Source of the DNA: Thysanoteuthis rhombus
Taxonomy: Eukaryota; Mollusca; Cephalopoda; Oegopsida; Thysanoteuthidae
Direction: 5' to 3'
Assembly (NCBI GenBank): GCA_963457665.1
Contig: OY735209.1
Span: forward strand, 62,838,616 to 62,902,615
DNA: 64,000 nt
Shown here: piece by piece, positions 1 to 14,700 of the stretch
Position numbering within the stretch: the first letter of the stretch is position 1
Layout: each line of letters begins with the position of its first letter
Notes under the pieces: model-generated
Told to the model about the DNA's origin: nothing
Seen by the model: the letters and a program-made list of their open reading frames with translations, nothing else
Database searches by the model: none
Made by a program: the position numbers and the translations under genes

Positions 1-299
1 TGTATGGTAAGGTGAAGCGTCCTGTCTTTATGGCAGTCCTGGTTTCTGTTGCATGTGTCAACTTAATGATCCTCTGAAGTCTGATTGAGACCAAAACTTT
101 ATTCCTACTAGTTTTTATTACACAGTTTAGAGTGTATCCAATCAGCTGTTGAGTGTGCAAGGAAAATTATCCTATCAAAGAGTTATCTACACTCTTTGCT
201 CATACTGTGAATCAAACTCAGGACTTATTGCATGTGATACAGATGTACTTCCAATTACACGATCTGAGTGGGACGAACATTCTTTTTTTTTTTTTTTTT

Positions 300-600
300 T
301 TTTTTAATCCTGACCCAACAAGGAAAGGGATCAAAAACCCCTAAATGCCATGTCATAAGTGTTAGTGCTACTGGGAAGGGGTTGTCTATTTACTACCATT
401 ACATTCACTTGGAAAAGGCCATTGAATGGCTTGACAGAAACATTGAACAACATAAAGGAGGAGCTCATCTGTCTTGAAAACTCTTGGAATGAATTTGAAC
501 CTATTTTGTTGTCTCTAATTTTGAGAAGAATCGTTAGCATCAAAGATGGAAAGGGATTGTCCAACCAAAGTTGGAATACTTTTTATGTTTGCTCTTAGTA
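300..600 (+). repeat. Repeat with relict coding similarity to 39.1-39.4 kb
   Basis: In one frame this DNA reads CHVISVSATGKGLSIYYHY then LEKAIEWLDRNI. The minus strand at 39189-39371 reads HVISIASVGEKNFSVYHHHI then LLKKAVEWSGQNI. Two intron-located copies sharing an amino-acid pattern point to a transposable-element fragment. I do not recognise the family. Confidence 0.5.
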
Positions 601-1087
601 TTCTGGAATGGCATAGCAGTCACTAGGGCTGCTTACATTAATTTCACACTGTTCAGGAAAGGCTTGAATCCACTTCTCCCTGAAGCTTTGGCTAAATAGC
701 TGAGCAGACGGATCCCTTTATCTCTGTGAGGCAATCCATCTAAGAAGAGGTTATACCGACAAAAAAAACCCCAAGCCCCAAAACACTACAGCTTAGCAGT
801 CACCATAACCAGTCCTAAGCCTTATCTAGAAATGGGGAGGGTTGCACAGGAACATGTGTACAAGGGTTCAGATTATTGTCTAGCATAAATTACCTTCCTC
901 TTGAGATACTAAAGGGCTATGAAAGGGAAAAAAAAATAAAATTTCGGTTCATCAGATGAAAGGTAAATTTTCGGAAATCAATTGGAGAGTATTGATTTGT
1001 TGTTTTTTGTTTTCTTCTTGATTTATTTTTGTATTTCCTGTTGGTCTTCAGAAATATAATGAAAAATGTTAGCAATAAAGATTATAA

Positions 1088-1118
<31 letters not shown>

Positions 1119-1204
1119 AGTTTTATCTTCTCCATTTCACTAAATTCATTTGATTTGACCCGAAAAACACAAAACCTTTAATTTCTTCAACCTTTTTCTT
1201 GTAG

Positions 1205-1292
1205 AATTCCTCCAGAGACCAGAAACATTTTCCAAAGTTCTTTTTGTTGCCAAACTGAAAGATTGGGGCACAAATGATACATTTGCTTCAGG
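1205..1292 (+). CDS. DIS3L2: DIS3L2 exon (first visible): end of CSD2 region
   Basis: Preceded by a pyrimidine-rich tract ending TTGTAG and followed by GTGAGT. The first two bases complete a codon from an upstream exon. It encodes [13 protein letters not shown], equivalent to the LFICRIVDW strand of human DIS3L2 just before the RNB domain. Confidence 0.9.
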
Positions 1293-4200
1293 GTGAGTGA
1301 ATTATATGATTATTTTTTTTTTCAATTTTTAGAAAAATTTTTCCCTTTATTTTTGCTTTACTATTGTTGATACTAAGACATTTGTATCCTGGTTATTCAT
1401 GTTCCACTATTCTTATGAGGGTTGCCTCCAACAGGCTTACTTTCCCCGAATTTGGACTTAGAAATTAAATGTTTAAATCTATAAAATGCATGCGATGGTA
1501 CAAAGAGCTGCATCAAAATCTGATACTATTCCACTGCCTGTGTTAGGTACGTCTCTGAGAAAAAGCTCGGATTATTTAGCAACCGATTCAAATTGAAAAC
1601 TGTTCTTTAACAGAAACTTTTCTAGACTTTTCATTTAAAAAATTTTTTTTTTCATTTGAAGTATTACAAATTAGTTTTTGAGTACCTCAAACTTAATTTT
1701 TATTTTTTTTATTTTTCTGTCGCATATCTTCTCAGGCTGTCAATCTATGGCAGTAAGTAAACAGCATTGATTGGAAAAGAAATAAGAATAAGTTTCTGGT
1801 GAGACTTGGACTCGTGTATCTGGAAGGAACCCTGGTTAATGTCTTGCTGCTCTTACCAACTAAGCTATGAGATCTAAGTTACGTAGAAGTCCAACTCAAG
1901 CCATTCAACTTATTTTCTATCCTGATTTCTTGCAGTCATGTTTATGAACTGTTAGTATTCATATCAATATACTGATTTTTCAATTTAATTTTAGGCTTCT
2001 TTTTTAAGATTATGGATGTTAGCTTTTGGTTGGAACTACTATAAAGACCCCTAGAATTCTTAGCTGGGAAATTCCTTTAATTTTCTTGAATTGAGATTCT
2101 GCTTTTTGATCATAATGTCTTACAGAATATTATCATCTTTAAAATTTGTTCTTTTTCAGGAGTTTGTTAAAAAGAATTGGTGAAGCAGGTCAGATTGACA
2201 CAGAAACTGAAGGAATCCTCATTGAGAATGATATTGACTTCAGTGAATTTCCAGAGGAAGTTAGTTTTATTTTTTTTTTTAAACGTGCCTCCCTCCTGAA
2301 ACTTTTTTTTTGTAGAAGCTTTTTTATCCTCGCTCTTTTTTTTTTTCTTTTTTTATGAAGCTTTTTTCCTCCCCCCACCCTCTCTTTGAAAAAAAAAAAA
2401 AAAAATTGCCAAATTATATACTAGTGGTCTGCACACTTTCAACCTTTTCAGTTTTCTATTTCCCCTCCAAAGTCTCTGTTGTGTTCCCAGTGTGTTGATC
2501 ATTATGGGCATGACTCTTGCCCTTAGATTTTTCAAAATCTTTGATTGCTGGGCAAGGTCCTGCTATCTTCCTTTTTGCCTTCACCCCCGTGGTCTGCTAG
2601 ACCATCCACATCCTACATCTGACAGAATTTCTTCTCTTTGTTCACTACAAATTATAATTATTAATTTTTTTTTTCCCCACTTTAGTCCCTAAAGTCTTTA
2701 CCTTTGAACGTGGACCAACCATGGACAATCCCGAGGGAAGAATACAGTAAGAGACGGGATTTTACCAAAACGTGTGTCTTCACCATTGACCCCCAATCTG
2801 CACGAGATCTGGATGATGCTGTATCTTGTGACAGACTTGGAAATGGTATGCTTCCTTATATTGTGATGTGAATTTTGTCCCTTTATTGCTCTCGTATGTC
2901 TCCCCCTCCCCCATAATTTATTCCTGTAGACTCCTTGTGGAGTATAGGGCCACAATCATCTCTGCTATGATTTCAACAGCAAGCAGGTAGAGGAATAGTA
3001 TCGAATTCAGAAATACCTGTATCAGGTAAGTCTCTAAAGTAAAGCTCATTATCTCTCCTTATGGCCAAGTTTGCTTCCACAAAGCAAAGTAGGGAGAGAA
3101 AGATAGTATTCCTCCTATCATCCAAGTGGTAAGGTTGAGTCTGCCTTGAAAATCAATGTTTGAAAACCTGATTTTCATCGGGTCTTGAACACTGACCACT
3201 GATTCTGAAAGGAAATACACAACTACTGTATTTGATGACATATAAGGACCCCTTATCCTGCCTCCCTTATTTCATCAGGGAATATAAGGAAAATTCACTT
3301 CCCTGAATTCCTCTCATTTATCATCTGGTTCCTTTATTTTCTCAACTTCATGCCAATATGAGGCTGTCCCACAAAAGTTAAGGTAACCTGTTGAGCCATT
3401 TTGTTGGTTTTTATTTTTGTATTCTGTTAGAATTTCAATCTTCTTCTCTTTGATAGGTTTGTTTGAAATTGGAGTCCATATTGCAGATGTCACATATTTC
3501 TTGCGAGAGAATACTTCACTTGATAAAATTGCAGCATCAAGAGCCACAAGTGTTTATCTTGTTCAAAAGGTCAGTTTCCTTGGCAGCCATTTTAAAAACT
3601 TTAAAATTCTTCTTTATATAACCTCTTATTTAATCAATTCATTTTGTCTTTTTATGACTTTAACTTGTAAGTATTTACACTGAGCGCGAAAAGTATCTGG
3701 TAAATTCCAAAAAGCTTCTTTCAACACTGAAAGAATATAGACCAAAGATTTGATTTTTGTACATAATTTTTCAATGTTCAATCTTGTTTCAATATTTTTT
3801 TAATTTTTATATCTTTGGTCTAAATTCTGTCAATTTTCCCCCAATTCAACAGTTGACATGTACAGTTAAGCAATTTATTTTCTTAAGGCCTCTTCGCCAT
3901 TTTATTACGAATCATTTTTTTGTAATTGTCACATTTCTCTTTGTTCTTAATCACATCCTGATTACAAAAAAGATCTAAATAAAACTTTGATTTTTTTTTT
4001 TTGGCCTGCAAAAATGTGTGAAATACACAATGTGGCCCTTGTACTGGAAAGTTTAAGACAGCTTGTATAGACGGAGAGAAAAAGATGAAGATAATAGCCT
4101 GAAAAATGTATAAACTAATTGAAATATTTTCTTGGAATTTTGAAAAATGATTTCAATTTAAACAAAAATCTCAATTCAAAGTGATCTGTGAATTTTTTTT

Positions 4201-7200
4201 TTTTTTTTTCCCTTTTTAGGTGATTCCTATGTTACCACGAGTACTCTGTGAACAATTATGCAGTTTAAATCCTGGTGAACCTCGCCTGACGTTCTCGGCT
4301 GTGTGGCACATGAATGACAAAGCTGAGGTCAGTTTGACTACTTCTTCCTTCTAAACAATAACTATCATTATTAATTTTTGACTATTTTTTTTTTTTTTTT
4401 TTCTTCTTTCATCTTGATTTTTTTACTTTCTTTCATTATTGCAACTTTGCCATCGCCTGACAGTCTGAGTAGAGAATGCAGGTTAAAAAGGTTTTGGTGA
4501 GACTCTAACACGTCCTTTTTACTTCAGGGGGAAACCTACTTAACCATACGTGCTGCTCTCTCCAACTGAATTATGAGAACACATTGGTTGGCAGAAAATC
4601 TAGTCTTTAAACCTATCCTTTATTCTCTTGTGGTGTCATGTTATTTAGACTAGTAGTATTAGATGCTGCAGTATTATCTTTATTTTTTCACTCGAAGAAG
4701 CATTGACAATCCTTATTTTCAAGAATAGTGCTGTCAAAAATAAATAGTATTCGTACGGTCAATTATTACTGCAATCTAATTTTTAGGTTTTGATTTTGTG
4801 AGGTAGTAATGATATGACACTTAAAGTGAAGGTTGAATCCCATTTGCTCCGATTTAAGCATAAGTGCCCACTTCCTATCTTGCCCATTTTTATTTTATTG
4901 CAAAGGTAGGTGAGGAGGGAAAAGGATAAAAGATATTAGAATGATAATCAAAAATCATAACAGTTATACATGTAAACAAGCAGAATAATAGTATAATAGC
5001 TCTATTAGGTTGGTAACAATTTCCTTGATTCCTGACCACTGACAATCCCTTTACCTTTCAATGCATTTCTATAGTAAAACCATTAATAATGCATTTGGAA
5101 ATTGAGTGCATTCAAGGCTAAAAATCTTTTTCCACTTATACTAAATATTTGGTCTGGTGAAAAAAAAAAAAAAAATGACCATAACAAAATGGGAGCAAAT
5201 GGTAGATGTAAAATCATTTGGCAGTTATGTAGACAACTAAACCCTTACTTATACATATTGGTTTCAAATGTTGTCCACACTGAAATACAACTGTATTACT
5301 TGTATGTATGTATATATATATATATAAGTGAATATATATGTTGACCTATATCATAGGTAGGATTTATAAAACATATCTCATGTTACATGAAAATTTAGTT
5401 CATATATTTAATTTGACAATCGAAAATCTCAACAGTTGCAAGATCGGGTATTTGAATCAGTCTGAGGAGCAAGGAAAATGTTTCTTCCCTAGTCATTCAG
5501 AAGAATTGAATGAATTTTGTCATACCATAGTACAAAATTCCAAAGATGACTTTGTTTTCCTACTGTAACAAGTACAACCCTCCCCAAAATGGAGGGTGGA
5601 AACTGTTTTGTAAAATCCACCGTCTTATACTGTGATTTGAAGTCCCAACTGCTCAATTGCAAAAAGGCTGCTTTACTGATTGTGCTAAATGATAATGAAA
5701 ATCTATTGTTCAGATATGTGCAAACTCATTTCATTCTAATAAATAAATACATTTGTGCATATAAAAATATATTTTGATTTGTTATATATACTATACAAAA
5801 GTTGCTGTAATCATCAGTTGGAATAGGATCGAATTTTGACCCTGCAGCAGCCAGTCTTGTTCTGTACTTGTCTTGTTGTCGGGAGGGGCAGTTATCCAAT
5901 AAACCAGGGGTTCTGAAACTATTCCTTCCAGCATACCCATTTTTCCTGTCTTGCAGTGTTGACATACCCCTTGATATAAGATGTTTAGATACCACAGAAC
6001 AGATATTGTGCACAGTATCTGTCAGTACTTTCATTTAAAGTTACATTTTTAGGAGAGCTTGGCACTTTCCAACTATTAACTCAAAGAAACACACCTATGG
6101 AACATTCTCAATACCTTGAATAAAATTTTGTCAATACTTGAAGAAAAAAACCCCAGTAAAACAAAATATCAAGAGCATGTAGGGCATGAGAATGAATATA
6201 CTTTCAAACCAGAGATAAATTGATGGAAAGATCCTTTTAATTCATGCAGTGTTGCCAACTGAAGGTCAGGTTTATAAGACACGAGTTGTCCTGAGGATTT
6301 TACAAAAAAATTCCAGTATTCTTACAAACCTCACGTACCCTTTTAATTTCTCTTGTGAATCCCTGTTTGAGAACTTCTGCAATAAACAATGTCTTTCTAT
6401 AAGTCTTATACTGACACAACTTTTCCTGGTACCATAATTTACTGATTTCATGTCTTCAATCAAAGAAATCTATTATGGAGAGTCTCTCTCTCTCTCTTTC
6501 GTAATAGCTGTATACATCCTCAGTTGGTAAAATCCATCTTGGGATAGATTGCTCTAGTCCAGTAACTCTCAGGATGATTATACACTTATTTATTCAATCT
6601 AGTGAGTGTTATTATTTTGTTAGTTGTAATGTTTTGACTGTAGAACTCTGGTCGACTTCTGACTGAAATAACTGTATTTCCAGGTGTCTAAGATGTTAAT
6701 TTTTCCCCAAAATAAGGCTAAAAAATTTACCTTCTGTCCTACAGGCTGAAGGTTACTTTTTCCATAGGCCTATCCTAACCCCAGAGGAAGGTAATCTATA
6801 CTAGGCAGTAAAATGAACTTCTCTGACCTCTGAATGTATTGTATGTATTATATTAGATAAAAGTATCATTATGTAAAAAAAAATTCTATTAATTAAGAAA
6901 AATTCACTCCTGTACTGGTGAACTATTTTTTGTGATTTCTTTCTCTTTTTAGATTGTTAATGAATGGTTTGGTCGGTCAGTGATCAACTCTTGTGCCAAG
7001 TTGAGCTATACACATGCACAGGTAAGAGATTTTGAAGGTTTAAGATTAGGGTTAGACCCTAACCCATACATGTGCCCAGGGAAGAGATTTTAAAGCTCCA
7101 CTCTTTATGTTTGAAGAAAATCTATTGTGCTTTCCTTCGGAAAATGTTCTTTGCTTTTGGGGTATCAAGCCAAGAACTCTTTCCTGTCTTTTCTACAGTT

Positions 7201-10200
7201 TCATGAAGATTACAAGAGATAATCTTTTTAGCTGTGTAGTAAACTGCACACTGTATATTCTTGAATATAAGATGATTTTTTTTTTCAAAAAAAATGGCTC
7301 AAAATTAGCTGTTTGACTTATACTCAGGTCAGTCAAAAATGGCCAATACTTTTGTCTATCTGAATTCAGCATCAATAGACACAATGCAAATTAGTTTTTT
7401 TTTTAACTTGACTATATTTTTGTATGAAATACAATTTAGGTAGTTTATGTAGTATCACTTTTAAATCATGTTTTCGGATAGATTTGTCATCACTGATGAG
7501 AATTTTACTTGTGTGACTTGAAAACAATGATTGATATGTTGAAGATAAAAGAAATGCGTGTTTTTATGACAGCCGATCTCGTGTCATAAATGTTGAATTC
7601 ATAAGGAATCATTCATGATGTTATGGCTTATATTCGAGTCGGTTGATTTTCAGATTTTTTATTTTCATTTCTGAACTCATCTTATACTTGTATCCAAAAA
7701 TTTACTGCAACTCTGACATATGGTTTGCTTTCACGTTTGGAAATGTTGGATTGAGATATATATATATATATATATATATATTTTTCATTAATTAAAAGTT
7801 ATCTTTATAAAAAGTCTTTTACCTTCCTCTGATAAAGTTTCTGATAGCAAAATAAAAGAAACATCTATTTTATCAATAATGGAATTGGTGTACATTTTCT
7901 TAATCAACAAAGATAATTTTTGCTATTTTGATGACAAAAATTCACATTCATCATTGTTTTGACCTGGAAGACTTTTTTTTGAATTTAGGGTTTTATTGAC
8001 GACCCTCTCCGTGAATATACAGAGGAACAACTCCCCAAAATTCACAGTTTCTGTGTCAAAGACATAAAAGAAAGGATTCTGACTCTACACAATGTAAGTA
8101 TCAAATAATGAATCAAGTTTCTGACACCTTTGTCTAAGTGATTAGTTTCAAGTTTCTAAAATGCTGAGGAAGCTGTTTATCGTCATTAATAATATCATCA
8201 AACTCTTATCTATTTCATTCGGTCACAAATACTTAATTCAAAATTAATTAAAGTATTTAAAACTTGCATTTTGATTTTCTAAAATGTAATGTTCTATAAC
8301 AATGAATGTAAAAACATAATCTTGAATTTGTTGTAAAATAAATTTCACTTTCAATGTAAATTGTTCCAATTTCTATATCCTTCGCTTTGTGTTGTCAGCT
8401 GGTTATTATCGTCTTAATGATCACAGTAAGTGGATTCCTCTGTATATCCTTTCTTTAATGTTATCTGCTGGTTATTGTTATCTAAAATACCCTGTCCCAA
8501 AGTGATTATGATTTCCTGTTTTTCTTTCTGCTTCTGGAATTGTCATTTTTTGCATTTCCTTATTTTTTTTTTTTTAGCTTGCTTCAATCCTTCGAAAGAA
8601 ACGTTTTGATGACGGAGCTTTACGACTTGATCAAGTCAAACTGCAGTGGGTCTTACATGAAGAGACTGGCCAACCCACTGGCACGTCTGTGTATGAACAA
8701 AAAGATAGCAATCGGTAAGTCCGATGCCAGTGTACATTTTATAGGCATTTTATATCCCCTTCATATCCCCTTCATCATTTCTAATCAAGTTGGTTACGTC
8801 TGAGAAAAACAAACTAGTAAGACTTGCCTTTTATGTTTCTCCCGAATTGATTTGATTTCATTGTTTGGCTCTTCAAGCAGGTATGCCATAATGATAGCTG
8901 CAGGGAATTTGAATTGTAGTTGGCAGATGGGGAGAAGACCTTGGTAGCATCCATATCTCTCCCTTGCCAGCTGCTAGGTAATGATGTGGGGAGGGGGGAC
9001 TAGATTAAGTAGCAAGCAGGTCAGTGTCCATATAAGTTTGAAGACTGAACAACCAACTATAAACAATAGTTTTAGATACATGATGCAAATCCCTGATGTT
9101 TGTTGTCGAAATTTCTTTCAAAGTTTTCTACTTCTGTCAGATAACATTTGAACTCCTCATTCTTTCCTTCTCAAAACTTTGTACGGCTTTTGTTTTCATC
9201 TTTGTTTTTTGGAAACTGTTCTTGTGACTTCAACAAAACAGTTCAATTCATTATATCTTCAGACCTGCCTGTGTGCCACAATGTTTATAGCTTTCCCTCA
9301 AATTTTTGTGTCCTGTGCAAATGCATTTTTTCAATGTGGTTATACCGCAATAGCATTTTGTCCAGTTTTCATCTAATCATTCACTATTGATGTGTCAATA
9401 AATACTAATAAACTTTAATATACCTTAAAATTTGATTTTATGTCTTGTGAACCTTGACCTTTTTAATCTGAATTTTTGCTCTCATTTTTCTTCTTCTAAA
9501 CTTTCAGGTTAATTGAAGAATTCATGTTGCTTGCCAACATGGCAGTTGCACATCGCATCTACAAAACGTTTCCTGATAAATCTTTCTTGCGACGACATCC
9601 GGAGCCACAAACGAAGATGATTGAAAACCTAGTCAGTATAAGAAAAGCTCTCTTTTTCTCCATTTTGTATCCCACCCTCAAATTTCTCCCTCTCAAGTGT
9701 TGGGATTCATTTACCAGTGTTTGCTGTTGTTAATTTTTAATACCAACAAATGAATCCGTTAATTGTTCTTGGTTTGAGATAATTTTTTTAGGCTGCGTTT
9801 ATCATGAGATGTCGAATTTAAAAAAAAAATTTTTATGTATTTATTTATTTATTTTTTTTGTGGCGAAGGAAATAGGTTATCTTTTGTCCCTGGCCTTTCC
9901 ATATCAACCTCTTTTTTCCTTGAGGTTTATTCCTACACTTCTTCCGTAAAATGAAAATAACTTGGCTTAGATCAACTAATGATTATCTCCCTTCTTGAAA
10001 TCGACACAAAAATAGAATAATAAAATCTTTTTATAAATAAAACCTTCAATGTTTCTCACCCACTTTAAGAACAATGCACAAATAAAAAAAAAAATTAACA
10101 ATTTAATTTTTTCAAAGCAATGTTTTTCTTGCAAGGGGAGATAATTCATTTTAATTTTCATGATGTTTTCTCCCTATCACGCTTCTTCTTTTCAACCTTC

Positions 10201-11682
10201 TTATACTGAAAAAAGAATGAAAGGTTTGATACCAAATAATGCACAATTCTTTTGTTAACCAGCAGCCAAAATTGCTAGCTTTTTGTACTCCAACCATTAA
10301 AGTGTTTGGCTCAGACCTTCACTCAACGCAGGCATTGGAATAACATCGAATTTGGAAATCTGGAACCAGAGATTCAAGATGCTGGTATTAAAACTCTGGC
10401 TCCAGACTAGCTTGATTTCAAAATTCGATGATATTCTAATCCCTGGGTTGGATAATTCTGAAATGAAGTTCGTATTATCTCCCTTTCTGGCCAAATCTAA
10501 CCACTTTTGCTTTATCTCTAGAGATTTTCAGATTTTCATTTTCCTCTTTTGCTTCTTCAGAATGATCTCTGCCAAAACTTGGACATCCCAATCGATATTT
10601 CCAGTGCAGGAGCCATTAATGTAAGATTCATCAATCCTCCATATTTTATAGAATCCTTCATGTAAATCTTGTTTTATTTATTTGTTGATTTGAATTTCAA
10701 AAAACGCTAAAGGTTTGAGCATTTCAATCCCTTGGAAAACTTTTTTAAATGGCCTTATATTGGAATGATAGTTTTTATTTCCTAGTTATCCTTAATGTTT
10801 GTAATTTCAATGCTTTAAAAAACAGGCTAGAAATTATTGTACCTTGCTCGATAGATCATTGTAGCCTGCACTTATACCATAACTAATTGAAAAAAAAAAA
10901 AAAAAAATTGGCCATTGTTCCACAAAAACCATAAAAAGCCTAAAAAGTTCTTTTTAAAAACAAAAAAAAAAAAAGTTTTTAGATTGTGTCTAGTGGTGTA
11001 CAAATTTTCAAGGTTTAATCCTCAAAATGTGACTAGCAGTGATCAGAGATGTATACACATAGACACATAATGATAGAATTTTTAGCTCGCATGATTGGTA
11101 GGTTGGGTTGTTTGTGTGGCTATGCTGATTTGATAATCATATATTGACATATATAGACACTCGGATAATACACTCTAATCCTAGGCACAATGCACTGATA
11201 CTCTGATTTTAAAAGTGCCAATCCATATGTAAATGATCTTTTGTGTGTGTATATATATATATATACACACACACACAGTATTGCATATTTATTAAGATAT
11301 AACTAATTTTGCTTGTACGGCTTGGTTTTGTGATTTAGCAAGAACAAAATTTTATTGCAATCAGTACTAGGCATTCATTGAGGTATATTTTGTGGTTATG
11401 AATGCTTCATTTCTGGAAAATGTTTTATCAAAGAATTGGATTAAAAGAATCAAAGTATTCTTTCTGTCCTGCTAAAATCTTGTTTAAAATTGCTCAAGTA
11501 AGATTAAAAGGCTAACAACCTTATTTTGAAGAGTTACCAAACTAGTTAGTTAAACTAGATCAATACAACTTTTGGAAAGAATGCAATCTTGGGTAAGAAA
11601 CTTTGAGTTAGTGCTTATTCCAATACTTATGAATATATACATTGATATAAACATTACAATATGTATGTTTTATATAGTTATT

Positions 11683-11737
<55 letters not shown>

Positions 11738-14700
11738 CATGTGTATGATATTGATATGATAGTCATTTGGTTTATATATACTTATGAACAGTACTTTTAT
11801 ATAAACCATCATATTACCATATCCTGTAAAAAGTACAGCATCATACCTCTAGTCAGCTGGATTGTGGGTAAAGAACCATCAGAGCAGTAAGCTCTCAGAG
11901 GCAACCCAGTGAGTATAGCTCAAAATCTACATTTAAATGGAAATTCTGGAGGTTGTCTTATTTACTGAAGAATACAGTTGCTTTTATAGTCGCTTTCCAT
12001 TTGTTCAAAACTTCAATTATACTTTTAGTCTGATTGAAAAAGAATCTGTTGCAGTGTTCTTGAAAATGGCTCTTTCTTTATTTTCAGAAATCTCTTAAAA
12101 AATATTTGAATGTTAAAGATGATGACGAGTATGTTGCTGCTCGGATGCAAGTGTTGACTGCTATGTGTTCTAAACCAATGAAGGTAAACATCTCTCTTCA
12201 ACCTTCACTCTCTCAGTGGACAATGCCAAAAGTTATTACTTAGGTGTAGTAGCAACCCGTTTGACTAAACAATTTTATCTAGAGCTGATAACTTTTGACT
12301 CCGGTTGGGTTACTGAACTGTATATTTCAGCATAGATGACATCATGATAACTTCGTGGGGTTGAGTATATTTCTTCCTTTGATACTAACTTCATGGAGGA
12401 GAAAAGATCTCCTGTAATCTAAATTCATGGGTCTGAGGTATCCTAAGTAATCCCAACTTTATGGTGGGGAGGATATTGTAAGGGTTCCCCAATTAGCTTT
12501 ATAGCTTCTTTGGTGTAGGGCCTGTATGCCTGATACATTACCAGCCTGCTGGACTATCTTGAAAACTGAAGAAACCTATTTTGTCAGTTTGTTGATATAC
12601 TTGCAGAAAAACAAAACAAAATTTATCTTCTGACTTCTTTTCCATCAACTCAAAAATAAAAACCTCTCACAAGTTTTCTTGATTGTTCATTTTTTCGTTT
12701 TGATAACACCAATTTGGACAAAATATGAAGAAAGTGAATATATCTTTATTTTCACTGAAAATGAATCTGCTCAAAACAAGCCTGGCTGCTGCAGCATAAA
12801 CTTCATCCAACTTCTATATGATTACTGCAACTTTCATATTGTATTTATAATAGATTAAAAATTGTGACTTGTGTGAGACTTGTCATTTAGTTTCGGTCAC
12901 TAAGATCATTTGTAATTTCAAATCAGTGGGGAAATAGTAATTCTATATTTTGGTTCAGTTTAATGTGATGGAGCACAAAAAAAGTGGAGAGTTGTTCTTA
13001 TTGTTAGAGTGGAAAAACCAAGTCATCTCCAGCCTCTGACTTAGGCAAAGAAAACTGAAATTGTCCAACTCCAGTCTATTTTACATATTTTCCAGAACTT
13101 AGAATAATTGTATTGAAACTTTTCCTTGCTTATGTAATAAATATCAGTGTATCTTGAGCTGTTTTAAGATGAACTTATTAGGGTGCTCAATGTCTAAATA
13201 AAAATGTCTCTGACTTCTATCTCTGAGATGTATATGTAATCAACAGTCATAAAAATCTTGGGATATATATGTCCCAGGAGTCTTGAAAGGATCAAATTGT
13301 ACAAGTGTCTGATGCTGATCTTGTTCTTCTCTTCCAGTTGGCTGTGTATTTCTGTACAGGAATTCTGAAAGATGAATCGCAATTCTGGCATTATGCTTTG
13401 AATGTTCCCCTCTACACCCACTTCACATCCCCGATCCGAAGATATGCAGATGTCATTGTTCACAGATTGCTTGCTGCTGCTCTTGGTAAGTATAATGCAT
13501 ATTTGATAGGGTAAGGGAATAGCCAAGCCTCATTGGATCTGGCCTCAATCTATTAGCCCTTTCATGTCAAATCGTGTCATATGACCACAGTGCTCTAACA
13601 TTCTCTCCCAGTTTTTTTTCATGGGAACTCGTGGCTGGGTTGAATGACAGCTGTATGGTACAACCCAAACTTTTACCGAAAACTTAGACAAAATCTGATT
13701 TTTGTGTGATATCCCCTGAATCTTGACTTTTTTTTTTTTTTTTTTTTCTCCTCAAGAAAGGTTTATTAAAAAAAAAAATTGGGAATTAACATGTTGAAAT
13801 TTCTTATGCAGTGAAAGCATGTTAAGGAAGGCTCATTTGGGGATACAGATGGTATTTTGGGCACCATTATGATCACTCTGCTTTTAGAATCTATTCAATA
13901 CCAAGAAGATTGTCATTTTGATGAAATCAGTTCAAATTTTTAATTATTGATTGTTTTATGCTAATCACAACTCAAGAATAAACTTTTCTAAATAAATGCT
14001 ATTTGGAAAAATGGTTTTATTTTTTGCTTCAAAAAGGTTTAATGTTAAGTTTCAAAAAGTATATTTGCAATACAAGATTTAGTATATTAACTAATCTAAA
14101 TTCATATTTTCTTTCTTCCAAAGATTTTTCTCATCATTTTCAAGCTGTTTCCATCCCTCAATTTTTCCAATTATCTCTTTTTGTTTAGATGATGGTCCCG
14201 TACCTCAACTTTCAGTCGAAGCCATGGAGAAACAAGCTCAACACTGCAATGACAAAAAGTCTAATTCGAAGAAGGCACAAGAATTGAGCAACGAAATCTT
14301 CTTTGCTGCTTTTGTGAAGGTGAAACATTTTTTCTTTCGTTTTTTTTGTTACATGAAGCATTAATATAAGTCCGAGTTTGTAATCTTGACTCGTTGTAGT
14401 TTACATTTCATAACTAATTCTTTATTTTTCAACATTGCATTGATGTCAATGCGAATGTTAGAATGAAATTGGTCAAAATCTATCATGTTGTTTCATAATG
14501 GTAGATTTTTAATTGAGCCACTTTTTGACTTATGACTTGAAACTGCGCTTGAAACAATTTCTATGGGCTTCCAAGAGGCTGTTCAAGGGCAGTAAGAGAC
14601 CCACAGTGAAAAATTTTGGACAAATTGAACCCTTTGCCCCCCCCTCGATCAAAGAATTCTCATGCACTTATGGATTTAGGGTATTTAGGGTAGGCCTCAA

